Source of the DNA: Emmonsiellopsis sp. PD_33
Lineage: Eukaryota; Ascomycota; Eurotiomycetes; Onygenales; Ajellomycetaceae
Length of the DNA stretch: 64,000 nucleotides
Assembly (NCBI GenBank): GCA_032988165.1
Contig: JANTQF010000020.1
Span: 1-64,000 of the forward strand
Direction: 5' to 3'
Every line of letters begins with the position of its first letter. The stretch's first letter is position 1. A program made the translations under genes and the position numbers. This document shows positions 1 to 9,880 of this stretch, one piece after another. The notes beneath the pieces were generated by a model. The model saw only the letters and a list, made by a program, of their open reading frames with translations. It did not search any database and had not been told where the DNA came from.

Positions 1-494
1 GGAAGTTATTCTAAGTATAAGAAAAGGTTACCTTAGCTATATAACTACTATATCTGACTCAAACTTTAACTTGGAATAGCTCAGTCAGTTTTGGGAATTT
101 CAAAAAGATAAAGGCACCACTGGATTTATCTGATCAAACTGATTCTAATGGATACAAGCACTATCTACCCCCATGAATATTAAATTTTGATGGGGTAACC
201 CCTAAGGGTGGTGGTGCATACTCATAGTGTAGTCTTGGCAACTCACACCAAAAATTCTGCCCTCCATCTTCCACCCCCCCTAGCTCCATTAATATTAATT
301 GTATGAAGATGAGACCTGGCGCATTTTAAAGCTCTCTTTGAGCACTATAACTTTCCCTTAACAAGCATCCTCCTATGATCAATATTGGTGGAGTAATTCT
401 GGGTACAAGGAAGTGTGATGTATGAGGTTTATGCTCCACTGTAGCTTGTATGTGTATCTCCACCAAAAATTCTGGGTATATGTTAGGAATACAG
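1..494. other. left-edge non-coding DNA, less AT-rich
   Basis: This stretch is less AT-rich than most of the window and contains the only clear CG dinucleotide I noticed (about 320-321). A minus-strand open stretch at 326-511 has no recognisable domain. It may be chance or a remnant of another repeat, since it directly abuts a fragment of the 319-bp LTR family at 495-547. I see no gene here that I would defend. Confidence 0.4.
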
Positions 495-547
495 TGTAGT
501 TCACCTTTCAAATTAAAAAACCTTTATATTTGATGCTAGATATTACA
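495..547 (-). repeat. fragment of the 319-bp LTR family
   Basis: Read on the minus strand, this starts TGTAATATCTAGCATC and runs through the same T-rich block (AAATATAAAG, then AATTTGAAAGGTGAACTA) seen at the start of the LTR copies at 29998 and 51328 and, reverse-complemented, at the end of the copy at 55437-55755. Similarity stops near 495, so this is a short terminal piece. The clean TGTAATA end at 547 supports the LTR boundary used for the other copies. Confidence 0.6.
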
Positions 548-939
548 GGCATCATCAGAATCTATAAGAATATTCTAGTTTATATTGAATTTATAGTTAT
601 ACCTTAAATCTTCTTCATTCTAGAGTATAGCTTCTATATGTGCATTCTAAATCATCCCTATAAAAATATAACTTAGTTAGTATAATAGATAAATAATGTA
701 GGTAGCATCATCATCACTATTTTCAATCTAAATAATAAAATTAATTAGATCTTCTTTTTTAATTATTCTTCAGAAGACTATAAGAATAGGTAGCTGAATA
801 ATCTTTATAATAAGTATTAGTTTTTAAACTAGAAATACTGAGTCCAATTAATCTTTATAATAATAATAGTAAGTAAAGAGATGAAGTTAAAATCAGCTAC
901 ATTAGTATAATAAATAATAAAATAGAAATTCTATTATAT

Positions 940-1113
940 TGTGATTCTGAAGGTGTCTAATTATGTGAAAACTATGGAAAAGATTGTGTGATTATATACA
1001 ATGAGATAGGTGAAGCTGTAGTACAAAAAGAGGTGTAGTATGTAGTAGTACTAGGTAGTATAATAAGGTTACATATAATCACATGAACTGGTCATGTGAT
1101 CCTAAAAATTACA
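940..1113 (-). repeat. 3' LTR of the 940-9441 gypsy element
   Basis: 174 bp, beginning TGTGATTCTGAAGGTG and ending ATTACA on the plus strand (TG...CA). By my hand alignment it differs from the partner at 9268-9441 at about 22 positions, all transitions and with no indels (about 87% identity). It is the 3' LTR because the polypurine tract abuts its inner edge at 1114-1125. Confidence 0.9.
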
Positions 1114-1125
1114 TCCTCCCCCACT
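1114..1125 (-). other. polypurine tract (plus-strand primer) of the gypsy element
   Basis: On the minus strand the bases directly inside the 3' LTR read AGTGGGGGAGGA. An uninterrupted purine run touching the LTR is the expected plus-strand priming site of reverse transcription, and it sets the element's orientation together with the PBS at the other end. Confidence 0.8.
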
Positions 1126-1590
1126 AAACTTAACTTTGCCTTAAAGATAGTCACCTGAGGCAGAATCATATGATTCATTAATTACACTAATCTAATTCAG
1201 CTATAATACTGGGCAACTAACCCCCCTTGCATAAAATAAAACATCACACCACTCTGCCTCTTAAGAAAAACAACTTCTCAATCATCTCTCTCTTAATTAC
1301 CTCCCTTTTTACACAATGCTCATTCTCACATCTCATAATCACATACATGCTTGTTAAACTCACCCTGTATGAAGATGCTTGTCCCCATGAAGTACTAACT
1401 GTCTATTAGCCCTACTGTGGGTCTATCTTTATGATGCCAGTGAACTTGTATAAGGTCCTACATCAGTCTTCTGCATTCTCATGATTTGTCAGACATTCTG
1501 ACTGGTATGTTGCTCCTCCCCCTGACTCTGAGGTTCTATAATGAATATGAATGCTTGCCAGATCCTATGTTTACTTAAGTCATACTTGAG

Positions 1591-1890
1591 GTGTATCTCC
1601 CTCTCAATGATGATGTCATTCTACAGTTCTGGCTAGTTTATCAAGCCTATAAAATTAGCAATCTGAACTTACAGAACTCTACTAATATAGCTATTATCTA
1701 CATGCTCCATGAGATTCATGATCAGCTCTCCAATTATGAGAGTATTACTGAGTTGAACAACCTGCACACAGTTGTGAGTAAAGATATTGATTATGACTGT
1801 AGAAGTCTCTTTTCTTTCTCTGATGATCCTGAAGAGAGTTTCCTGAGTGATGTTGATCTCTGTAAGTTACACAGTTCATTCTTCCTCTGA
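1591..1890 (+). CDS. open frame in the extra region of the gypsy element, antisense to gag-pol
   Basis: A 99-codon open stretch on the strand opposite to gag-pol, between pol and the 3' LTR. It begins MYLPLNDDVILQFWLVYQ and includes an acidic stretch (SDDPEESFLSDVD). It ends at TGA followed by TAG, either of which could be decayed sense codons, so it may once have continued toward the longer frame at 2773-3315. I recognise no domain. It could be a captured gene, an antisense accessory ORF of this element family, or chance openness in the less AT-rich DNA. No start codon is certain. Confidence 0.3.
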   Translation: MYLPLNDDVILQFWLVYQAYKISNLNLQNSTNIAIIYMLHEIHDQLSNYESITELNNLHTVVSKDIDYDCRSLFSFSDDPEESFLSDVDLCKLHSSFFL

Positions 1891-2772
1891 TAGTGTTTTA
1901 CTAATACCTGTTAGGTGCAATCCTATAGGATCATTAGATTAAAGAAGCTCTAGAGATGAATCTTACTCCCCCTTGTGTGATCTGTAGCTGCTTGCCCTAG
2001 TCTTAGGCTCTCCATTCTGAGTTTCTCCTTCTTTACTCTTACATACTTCTAACTCCTCTAACCATGAAAACTCTTACTCCTACTTGCACAACAATCACCT
2101 CTGTCTGCATATTCTCTGTTAGCAACTGGCCTGATTGTTATCTGCCTGAATGCTTAACTTTCCTGAACCTCTACTCTCTTCACATTTCAATGAAAGACTG
2201 AAATCACTGTGTGTTGTATGATACTCAACACTTCTGTAGTTAGGTAATCACTGCCCCTATCTATCATTACTGGTATTTAGAGTGAGATAGAGACTTGCAC
2301 AATTGTAAGAACAACAGTAAGTTCATAGAGTATAATATTTAGATATATAGACTCCTCTTACTCAGCCACTCAGTCTGGGAGATAATCCTCACACTTCTGA
2401 AGGCTAATAGCTTACTGCCTTTTGAGAATATCTTCTTTCATTTGCTCTCAAGTCTCAGTGAGTCTTTCAGTCTGGCTTCTATGTGTGCCTTGCAATGGCT
2501 TCTGGATGATGGCCTCATCCTTCACTAAAAGTTAATCAAACTGTTGGGCCTAAATTGCACAGTAATTCTTATTTACATGCATGATGAGGAGGTAGTCACT
2601 TCTTATACAAATCAGTGCAGAAAGAGTTTAGGCCTGTTCCTACAGTATATCATTTCCCTGCCTGGCACTGTGACATACTTTGCCTGCACTTGTTACCTCT
2701 AAAATAGTCAGGCAAGTAAGTGCACTTTCTGTATGACCCCTCTCTCATGATGCTTACCAATCATACTAATAA

Positions 2773-3315
2773 AGAATAGATGGCTATGAGAAGGAGATTG
2801 AGGAGTGTCATTTCTTCAGTGTGCACCCAGCTGCCCCCAATTTTATTGCTGAACACATGAACCTCCTTATAGATAATGAGGATTCTGTAGTTACTGAGCT
2901 CTCAGAGACTGATAAGGGTTATTCACTCAATTTAGTGCCTGAGTCCCCAGTTCAAATTTTTCAGCTCAGAGTTGAGTTCATCATGTGTGCCCCAGCCTGT
3001 TCATTCATACTGTCTATCCCTGCTCCTGTTGTGGCCTGTCACACTGTCCCCAGCCCCCACACAATGAATCTAGGTTTACCCAAAGAAATCCACTGTGAGT
3101 CCATTGCTCTTCTGGCCTCCATGCTGTCTCTTCCAACATCCTCACCCACTATCATGACACCCTCCTGCAGGACTTTGCAGAATAAGTATGTTGTCCTGTT
3201 CAAGTACCTGCCTATCAACAATGTGCAGAAGGTTACTTACACTCTGACTGAGGTAGAGAGCATTATTTGCATGCTCAAGTATCATTGCAAGATTCTTAAG
3301 GCCTCTGAGCTTTAG
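2773..3315 (+). CDS. hypothetical antisense ORF between pol and the 3' LTR
   Basis: A 180-codon uninterrupted frame on the plus strand inside the minus-strand gypsy element, open from just after a TAA at 2770-2772 to the TAG at 3313-3315. No ATG lies near the 5' end, so the start is lost, mutated or in an upstream exon. The product has several Cys residues (CAPACSFILSIPAP), a Pro/Ser-rich middle and a charged C-terminal third (NKYVVLFKYLPINN...). In DNA where real frames carry stops every few dozen codons, 180 open codons stand out. I recognise no family. Some large Ty3 elements carry an extra ORF after integrase, and this may be a decayed example in the less common antisense orientation. Confidence 0.4.
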   Translation, partial: RIDGYEKEIEECHFFSVHPAAPNFIAEHMNLLIDNEDSVVTELSETDKGYSLNLVPESPVQIFQLRVEFIMCAPACSFILSIPAPVVACHTVPSPHTMNLGLPKEIHCESIALLASMLSLPTSSPTIMTPSCRTLQNKYVVLFKYLPINNVQKVTYTLTEVESIICMLKYHCKILKASEL

Positions 3316-3458
3316 GCTCATGCAGCCCTACTTCCTGCCCAAAATGAAAAAAAAAAAAATTTTTTCTATGATTTCAAAATCCTTGTTCATTTTTCATGCA
3401 TGTAGTTAGATTTTTAGGGAATAGCCCTTACAGCTCTACAGTCTAAAAATATGAGATC

Positions 3459-3659
3459 ATGTTTTCCAGCTTCCCCTTTCTAACTCATGCAACTTCTACT
3501 AACCATTTGAAAAGAATGCCATGCCCATACAAAGGAAATTGCAGGAACAAAACAATGATAAAAATAACTAGATTTGATGGAGAGTATACATTCACACATC
3601 TATTTTCTGCCCTATGTGATTATACTGTCACACAACTCTACCAGTTCAAATCACTATAG
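3459..3659 (+). CDS. short open frame, antisense to the gypsy element
   Basis: A 66-codon plus-strand frame in the same extra 3' region. It contains a Cys-bearing stretch (MPCPYKGNCRNKTM) followed by TRFDGEYTFTHLFSALC, but no spacing I can assign to a known zinc finger. It could be a continuation of the 2773-3315 gene after a frameshift or intron, or a chance frame. Weakly supported. Confidence 0.2.
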   Translation: MFSSFPFLTHATSTNHLKRMPCPYKGNCRNKTMIKITRFDGEYTFTHLFSALCDYTVTQLYQFKSL

Positions 3660-4296
3660 CAAACAGTCCTGAGAAGCTAACTTTACTTGACTCTTGAGCA
3701 TCCCCTCAAGCTTCATCAGCTTGATCTAGTATGTCTGCTGACACTTCTGAAGATTCATCCTCTATTAATTCTATGAATGAACTGATATAGACAGTTAAAT
3801 CTCTCTCTGGATCCCATTTTCTGTGACTCAACCTACATGCAAGTTAATTGTGTTTTTCTTTTTGTTTTTTCTGGCCTCCCCTCTGGTGCTGGCAGTATCT
3901 GAGGATTGTGTGGTCTGCTATCATTTCATTGCTTATTAGTTTGCATAGGTGCCCTGTAGCTTCCAAGGCCTCCCATTCCTTTCATGTGATAGTTGAAAGT
4001 TCCAAGTAAGTGATGTCATCTGATTTGTATGCATTGATGATTTCTCTGACTTTCAAGGGTTTCTTAATTGTGATACCCTTTTTCTTTAGTGTGGATGAAA
4101 TTACTGTGAACAATTATAATTCCTCAGGATTGTCTGTTTCAGCCTCCACCAGTTGTAAGTCATTAATGAGATGTCATAGGACTCAGCCCCCTGATTCCTT
4201 AAGTGCATATGTGCCAAGTGGGTGAGCTTTTATCACCTAATACAGCCTAAACCATCTTGGCTGAAATTTTTTGGGCCCCTTATTTCAGATAAGGAC

Positions 4297-5420
4297 CTAT
4301 TGTCCTTTCTTGATGCTACTCTTTGTCACAAGAGAATCTCTGATCCTTTTCAAATAGATTGCATGATTGAGTAGCAACTCATTTGCCTGAGCCTGCATGT
4401 TTGTAATGGCTTTTATCCTTAGCTCAGTATTGTCTATTGCTGGATCCTCCCCCACCAAATCAGATGCATCCCCTGGGATGCAAGGTTGCAGGCTGTACAA
4501 AAGATAGAATGATGAGCACTTTATGATAGAGTGTTGACAAACCCATGTCATGAAAAGTATTTACAGAAGATATTCATTCTATAATCTTATTGGCTTCCTT
4601 ATGAGATATTTCATCAGCATCTGACTCAGGATCCCATTCAATCTCTCCATCTTTCTGTTAGTATGCAGGTGGTAAGGTGTTGTCATGCAGTACTTTATCT
4701 GTAGTTATGCTATAAAGTGCCTGACATTCTCTCCCACTAGATTTATCTTATTATTCATTAGGATCTCTCATAGCATGCTATAGTTCATGTAAATGTCTTT
4801 ATGTAAAAACTGGGCAACCATCTCCTCCATTGCATTGGAAACAGCTTTTGCCAGAGGCCAGCTAGTTGTGTAATTAATGGCTGTGATTATCCAGCAGTTC
4901 CTATTTGGCATGCAAGGAAGAATGCTGATGAGATCAATCTCCCAACATTCAAAAGGTTGAATTATGTTACTAATTTGATGTCATACTTCTTCATGTTCCA
5001 ATCCTGACTTAGAGTTCTGTGTCACCTGGCAGTTTGGATACTGCTTCATGAAATCTTGGATATCATTTTTCATGCCCAGCCAGTAGATGCATGTTTGCAA
5101 GACACCTAGCAGACTGGGACTCCCAAGATGTTCAAACTCACAGTGTAATTGGGTGACTAAGTCTCAGCAGAATGGAGGCTTAAGATAGGGAGCCTCAGTG
5201 TAATTAAGGTTGTGATACAGTACAACATCATCCTCTAATTTTCCTAGTCTCATGAGCCCACATGTTTTCTCAATGACACATACAAGCTTTGGGTCCTTCA
5301 GTTTTTCATTTGCACTAAGTCTTTTGAGTATAGTCTTATACCATTTCATTTCATCTAAACCCTCAATGGTGTTCAGGATGATCTCTCCTTGTGTAAGGTT
5401 TGCAGGACCCTCTCTCATGA
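4297..5420 (-). pseudogene. gypsy integrase domain of pol (940-9441 element)
   Basis: This is the last pol domain, which would insert the cDNA into the host genome. On the minus strand the zinc-binding region ends KQYPNCQVTQ near 5040. The catalytic core follows with WEIDLI (first Asp), EILMNNKINLV (second Asp apparently changed to Asn) and HTNRKMERLNGILSQML (catalytic Glu in a characteristic Ty3 context). A 3' extension (4297-4551) follows without an obvious chromodomain. In-frame stops interrupt it, so it is not functional as read. It lies downstream of RNase H, as expected for Ty3 rather than copia. Confidence 0.8.
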
Positions 5421-5479
5421 AGTTAGGTCTACAACTAATAGTATTAGGAATAACTGCTTCTGTCCCCTTGTAATATTTG

Positions 5480-5835
5480 AGGAGGATGTTGTATTCTTAG
5501 AACTTGGATATCCATCATGTGAGATACTTTAATGGATGTTTCATGGTATGAAGGTACATAAGGCTCTTATGATTTGTGACCACTGTCATCTGCTGATTGT
5601 TTTTGATATATCAGTGCTATATGTGCAGTATGTATTGTATCATAAGAAGTTCTTTCTTGTGTACTGGATAGTTCAGTTCAGCACCTGAGAGCTTTCATTC
5701 ATTATATGCAACTGGGTGGAGTTTCCCATTCAGGCCTTCTTGCAATAGGGTGCACCTGATTGCCTACTCAGAGGTGTCAGTCTCAATTGTGAAAGCTTTT
5801 GTCCAGTTCAGCTGTATGAGGACAGGTGAGGTTGT
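5480..5835 (-). pseudogene. RNase H domain of pol (940-9441 element)
   Basis: Minus-strand frame with the Ty3-type RNase H core: IETDTSE at the N-terminal catalytic Asp, a GKLHPVAYNE block, then ELNYPVHKKELLMIQ with the catalytic Glu, and VTNHKSL where the third Asp is expected (Asp to Asn). In reverse transcription this domain degrades the RNA strand of the hybrid. Stops (TAG/TGA) at positions where Gln, Trp or Arg would be normal show decay by transitions. Confidence 0.75.
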
Positions 5836-5899
5836 CATACATTCATACAGCCTGATGAAGGCTTTCTCACACAACACATTCTAAACTATTAATTGAAAT

Positions 5900-6760
5900 T
5901 TCTTCTTATGTAATAGCTCATCTGTTTCCTTCAGTAGATCTAATAGAGGGGCTGCTAGAGCAGCAAACCCCTTCATGAAGCAACAATAATATGACATAAG
6001 GCCCAAGAACTGCCTGATATGATGGATGTTTTGCAGCCTCAGTCAATTTGAAATTGCTTTGATTTTCTTGGGTAAGGGTCTGATCTTCCCTCCCCCAATA
6101 ATGTGGCCTATGAACTCCATTTCCTGCATCCTAAATTGATATTTTGAGGGTTTCATATAGAGCTTGTGTGCCTTCAGCATTGAGAGAACATACTCAATGT
6201 GTTTGAGATGCTCTTCATATGAGTTGGAAAAGATCAGGATGTCATCTAAATATACCAGACATTAGTGGCTGTTTCCTTCTCACAGGATGGTATTCATCAT
6301 TGTCTGAAATGTGATAGGCATGTTTGTGAGACCCATTAGTAGTGCAGTCCACTTGAATTTACCCCATTGGGTATTAAAGGTGGTCTTTAGAATAGATATC
6401 TCTCCCACATGAACTTGGTAGAAGCCAGACAAAAGGTTGATCTTCATGAGATATTTTACATCACCCATGGTGTCAAGCTGCTATTGAATTTGTGGGAGGA
6501 GATAGCTGTTCTTTTCTGTGACTGAGTTGAGTGCCTAATAGTTGATACACATGCACCATTTGTTATGGGGTTTCTTCACAAAAAGCACTGAAAACCTCCA
6601 CAGATTTGAGGAGAGTTGTATGAGGCCTCATTTCAGCAGTTCTTTGATCTGCCATTACTGTTCCTTCAAATGCACCTGTGAGAGAGGATATGTGTTAATA
6701 TTAATTGGTTGCAAATCCTTGGTGTTGATCTTGTGAATGAATTCTCATTCAGGTGGTAAT
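5900..6760 (-). pseudogene. reverse transcriptase domain of pol (940-9441 element)
   Basis: The palm and fingers of a Ty3-type RT on the minus strand. A well-preserved block at 6280-6468 reads KYLMKINLLSGFYQVHVGE, then KTTFNTQWGKFKWTALLMGL and a TFQTMMN motif, matching the DLxxGYxQI, TAFxTxxGxxxxxxMPFGL and TFQxxMN landmarks (the first Asp is Asn here). The catalytic box YLDDILIF is intact at about 6229-6252. The domain is interrupted elsewhere by stops. This is the least damaged RT of the window, since the others have Asn in place of the catalytic Asp pair. Confidence 0.88.
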
Positions 6761-7149
6761 TTTAGCAGCAAGGCAGTTCAGAAGACATCACTGTATTTAG
6801 ATAGCAGGGCTTTCATATGTTTCTCCTCCCTAAAATTGATTGGCACAGGCAGTTTCTCAGGTTTGTTCTTTTACTGCATAACATACAATATCATCTCTGC
6901 ATGGCCCTTATGGCCCATTCAACATATCTGATGGGACATCATGAGATTGAAGTCTTCAACCTGAGAAGCACTAAATGTACATTGCATATTATGAGGAAGA
7001 ATTTCATGAACCTTTTTCTTTCTGTTAGTTAGCCTCATGTGGCATGTTGCCCAATCAATGTTTGGGTTAAATTGTTTGAACCAATCCAATTCTAAGATGA
7101 GATTATATTTAACATTAGTAAGCTCATGCACCCAGATCCAACAGGACTA

Positions 7150-7330
7150 TCCCCTGAAGTGCAGGAGGAATTTGATTTGGGTGGGCAAGAGGATTTGTTT
7201 TTTGTCTGGAAGTTTTACCCACTTGGGGTCCTCCACATGTGAGGCCTCTGGTAATTAGCATGAGATATGATCTCTGATGTAGACTGTGGAAGTACCTGTA
7301 TTGGCTAGTGCTTGGACAAGCACTATATGG
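7150..7330 (-). pseudogene. retropepsin-like protease region (940-9441 element)
   Basis: Between gag and RT, the minus strand reads VLVQALANTGTSTVYIRDH, which fits the D(T/S)G active-site strand of a retropepsin with the catalytic Asp replaced by Asn (codons at 7291-7302). Further on, HELTNVKYNLILELDWFKQ then FNPNIDWATCHMRL is the conserved post-protease block (LGxDWL...NPxIDW) of gypsy polyproteins. The enzyme would have cleaved the Gag-Pol polyprotein. The Asp-to-Asn change and internal stops make it inactive as read. Confidence 0.75.
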
Positions 7331-7559
7331 TTGGTTCTGACAAGGCCTAAATATGTTAGCAATCCTCCTCTAACTGCATTTAAGTGTTTCCCCAACTCAT
7401 CAACTTCCTTTCCCAATTCCATTAGTTGTCATCCTGCATTCATGGGGTTCAGCAGATCATGCAGGTCCTTCAGTTTGAAAACCTGCAAGACTTTTCACAA
7501 CTAATTAGTGAGTGCCTCAGGACTTACTGATCCTGTGAGTTTTTTGCTTCCTTATTCTT

Positions 7560-8873
7560 AGGATTTGTGGGGCAAGTCTGGACACTGTGGTTCAGGCAAC
7601 CACAATGAAAACAGGCTTTGTGCCTCTTGCACTATGGTTTCCAGGCTTGGCTGTTCTTCTTTGGAGGATTTGGAGCTTCAATGATCACATTAAGATCAAT
7701 ATCTATGGTGTTGGGATTGTGTGGTGCTACTGCAGGAGCATGTGTGTTCCTGGAAGTGTAGTTTGCTGAATTTGAGTACTTCAGGGCAGTTTCCCAATGA
7801 AAAAGGATGTCATAGGCTTCCTGAACAGTCTTCAGGTGAACATCCAAATGATTCCATTCACTTTTCATGATGTTAGATGCAAATATGATAAAGAAATCCA
7901 GTAGGTTCTGAGGTAGAAGTTGTAGGGTTGCCTCATTGTATAATCTATTGAAATTAGCATAGTATGATGTCAGGTTCTTGGTTTGGTGAAGATCTATGAA
8001 TTGTTTATTATGCTTTATGTCAGTATTCAGTTCTTTAAAGTTCCTAATGACCTAGTGTGTGAAATCCTCCCACATCTTAGGGAGGGAGTAGTTGAGTGGA
8101 TCATTCAAATAGAGTTTCTCAAGGCTCTTCCAAAGGTTTTTGGCACTCCCATAAAGCAAGTCAGCACCCCTAAAGGCCTTCTGACAACTCATAGGGTTCT
8201 TTCCTGTGAGCTCCCACTCATTCTGAAAGTGAGCTTCCATCTTGGTGACTCATTGCACAGCTGCATCATCCTTATGCAGCTCATTGTATGTTAGGGGTTT
8301 TGCCATCTCAGACATTTTGATATATCCCAAAGCAGGTAGTTCATTCCCTCAATCATCATCCCTTTGCTTGGCTGTTCACCCTAATGGTAGATCATATTTG
8401 ATTGGAGTGCTGATGCCCAGCATAAGGATGGTCAGTCTATTGGTAGTTTGTGCAGACAGAAAGGGACTATTGGATTATTCTCTTGCCTGATGTTGGAGAT
8501 TGGAGATCTGGTCATGCAGGATTGATTCTGAGTTCACCTAATTTTGGTGTGTATTAGTGAGTTCCTTCTCAAGAGCATTGTTCCAGATTCAGACATTATG
8601 CAGATCATCCACTAACTTTGTGATGGATTCCTTGTTCACCTGAATGGATTGCATGTTCTCATGATGGATGGCATCCCTCATCTGCTCAGTCACAGCCTTG
8701 TGGTTGTGCAAGATGGCTTGAAGGATGCTGTCCTGGGCTCCTGGAACTTCATTGGCAGAGATCAGGTGAAGCATCCATTGGATGACATCCTGCAGTTCAG
8801 GCAATAGTTGGCAGACATTGCCAGGGCCCTGGTCATGGGCTCCAATGGAGGTATCCTGTGGTTTGGAATTCAT
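7560..8873 (-). pseudogene. gag of the 940-9441 gypsy element
   Basis: Nucleocapsid/capsid gene on the minus strand. The likely start is the ATG at 8871-8873 (MNSKPQDTSIGAHDQ), followed by a helical, coiled-coil-like N-terminus and a capsid-like block at 8052-8240 (EAHFQNEWELTG, KNLWKSLEKLYLND). At 7572-7613 there is a perfect CCHC zinc knuckle, CFHCGCLNHSVQTC (CX2CX4HX4C), which would bind the element's RNA. Intervening stops split it into three open blocks. Protease and RT follow downstream, so the usual Gag-Pol layout is present. Confidence 0.85.
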
Positions 8874-9253
8874 TGTTGCATCACAAGAGGTTTTCAGCTC
8901 ATAGGAAGGTAAGGAAGGGTTTGAGGATGTTGCTTTTATCTCTCATCCTGGTGGATGTTTTTGAGACTTTTATATTTGTGTGATAGGGGGCATAGCCTTC
9001 TCCAGAATCACTGGCTACCCCTCTCTTGTCTTAGGAAATCACTGAGGTCACTATTGCTTATGTACAACCATATTGTTCATCTGGGGTTAGGTTGCATGAT
9101 CTTGCATCCAGCTATGTGGCATTCACATTTCATCTTGCAAGGGTGTTTTCTGGTGAATTTTGGGTGATTTTGTAGGACTATCTGATGTGGCATGATGAGC
9201 TATCTCATCAGTGGAAAGCCATGTTGCTTGACTGTATGAATGGTCAGTGTTTA

Positions 9254-9265
9254 GACATGCTACCA
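9254..9265 (-). other. primer-binding site, decayed initiator-Met-tRNA type
   Basis: Two bases inside the 5' LTR the minus strand reads TGGTAGCATGTC. Yeast Ty1 and many fungal elements prime from initiator Met tRNA with TGGTAGCGCC. Here the first seven bases match and the CG has become CA, the expected product of CpG decay. This is inference from position and motif. Confidence 0.65.
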
Positions 9266-9267
9266 GA

Positions 9268-9441
9268 TGTGATTCTGAAGGTGTCTGATTGTGTGAAAAC
9301 TATGGAAAAGATCATGTGATTATATACAATGAGATAGGTGAAGCTGTAGTACAAAAAGGGGTGTAGTATGTAGTAGCATCAGGCAGCATGATAGGGCTAT
9401 GTATGATCATGTGAACTGGTCATGTGATCCCAAAAACCATA
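9268..9441 (-). repeat. 5' LTR of the 940-9441 gypsy element
   Basis: 174 bp from TGTGATTCTGAAGGTG to CCAAAAACCATA, where the terminal CA has become TA. It pairs with 940-1113. At one site this copy has CA where the partner has TG (GATCATGTG versus GATTGTGTG), exactly what independent decay of one ancestral CG would give. Confidence 0.9.
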
Positions 9442-9880
9442 ATATAAGAGTAATAAAAGAGAATCTAGCTAATTATAATTTTTTAGCTTAGAGCTAATAA
9501 ATGCCTCCAGCTAATCAAAGATTCTTATTTAATTATCTCAGAAATCTCTACCATATATTTCTATTATTCTATAATAGTACTTTTAGCTATTTTTATATAT
9601 TATATTTTCTTTCTTGCAGCACTCTATCTCTAAAATTCATCAAGTTTATAATATTTAACTATATAACCTTCTTTTCTATAATTCTACTGAGCTCTCCCCT
9701 TAATCTCATCACCTAATTGTTACCACACTATACAAGTAAAAAGTAGATAAGATTCAGCCCCTCAATATACTAATAATAGATGAAGGAACTTCTGGTGGAA
9801 CAGATCAATGAAGGAAGATCTATTAGAAATAATATCAAAATAATATTAAATCTATAAAGAATTTATTTTTATCTTATAAT
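9442..9880. other. AT-rich spacer between two gypsy elements
   Basis: AT-rich DNA between the first element and the decayed pol that follows. A 71-codon plus-strand open stretch at 9501-9716 is hydrophobic (F, L, I and S rich) and looks like translated AT-rich sequence rather than a protein. I could not find an LTR boundary for the downstream element here. Confidence 0.35.

Larger units (their letters stand above)
940..9441 (-). mobile_element. Ty3/gypsy LTR retrotransposon, structurally complete, minus strand
   Basis: This 8.5-kb element is bounded by two 174-bp direct repeats (940-1113 and 9268-9441). ATAT sits immediately outside both ends (936-939 and 9442-9445), a possible 4-bp target duplication, though weak in AT-rich DNA. 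Read on the minus strand the order is 5' LTR, PBS (9254-9265), gag, PR, RT with an intact YLDD, RNase H, integrase, about 3 kb of extra sequence, PPT (1114-1125) and 3' LTR. PR-RT-RH-IN order is diagnostic of Ty3/Metaviridae. Frames are broken by many stops and I judge it inactive. Its base composition is visibly less AT-rich than the flanks, consistent with a younger insertion than its neighbours. Confidence 0.9.

Noticed and set aside
7587..8490. Several plus-strand open frames over gag (7587-7769, 7983-8294, 8242-8490)
   Set aside because: They are antisense to gag, whose zinc knuckle and coiled N-terminus are clear on the minus strand.
936..9445. Firm target-site duplication for the first gypsy element
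   Set aside because: Only ATAT matches on both sides, and in AT-rich DNA four bases are weak evidence, so I mention it but do not rely on it.
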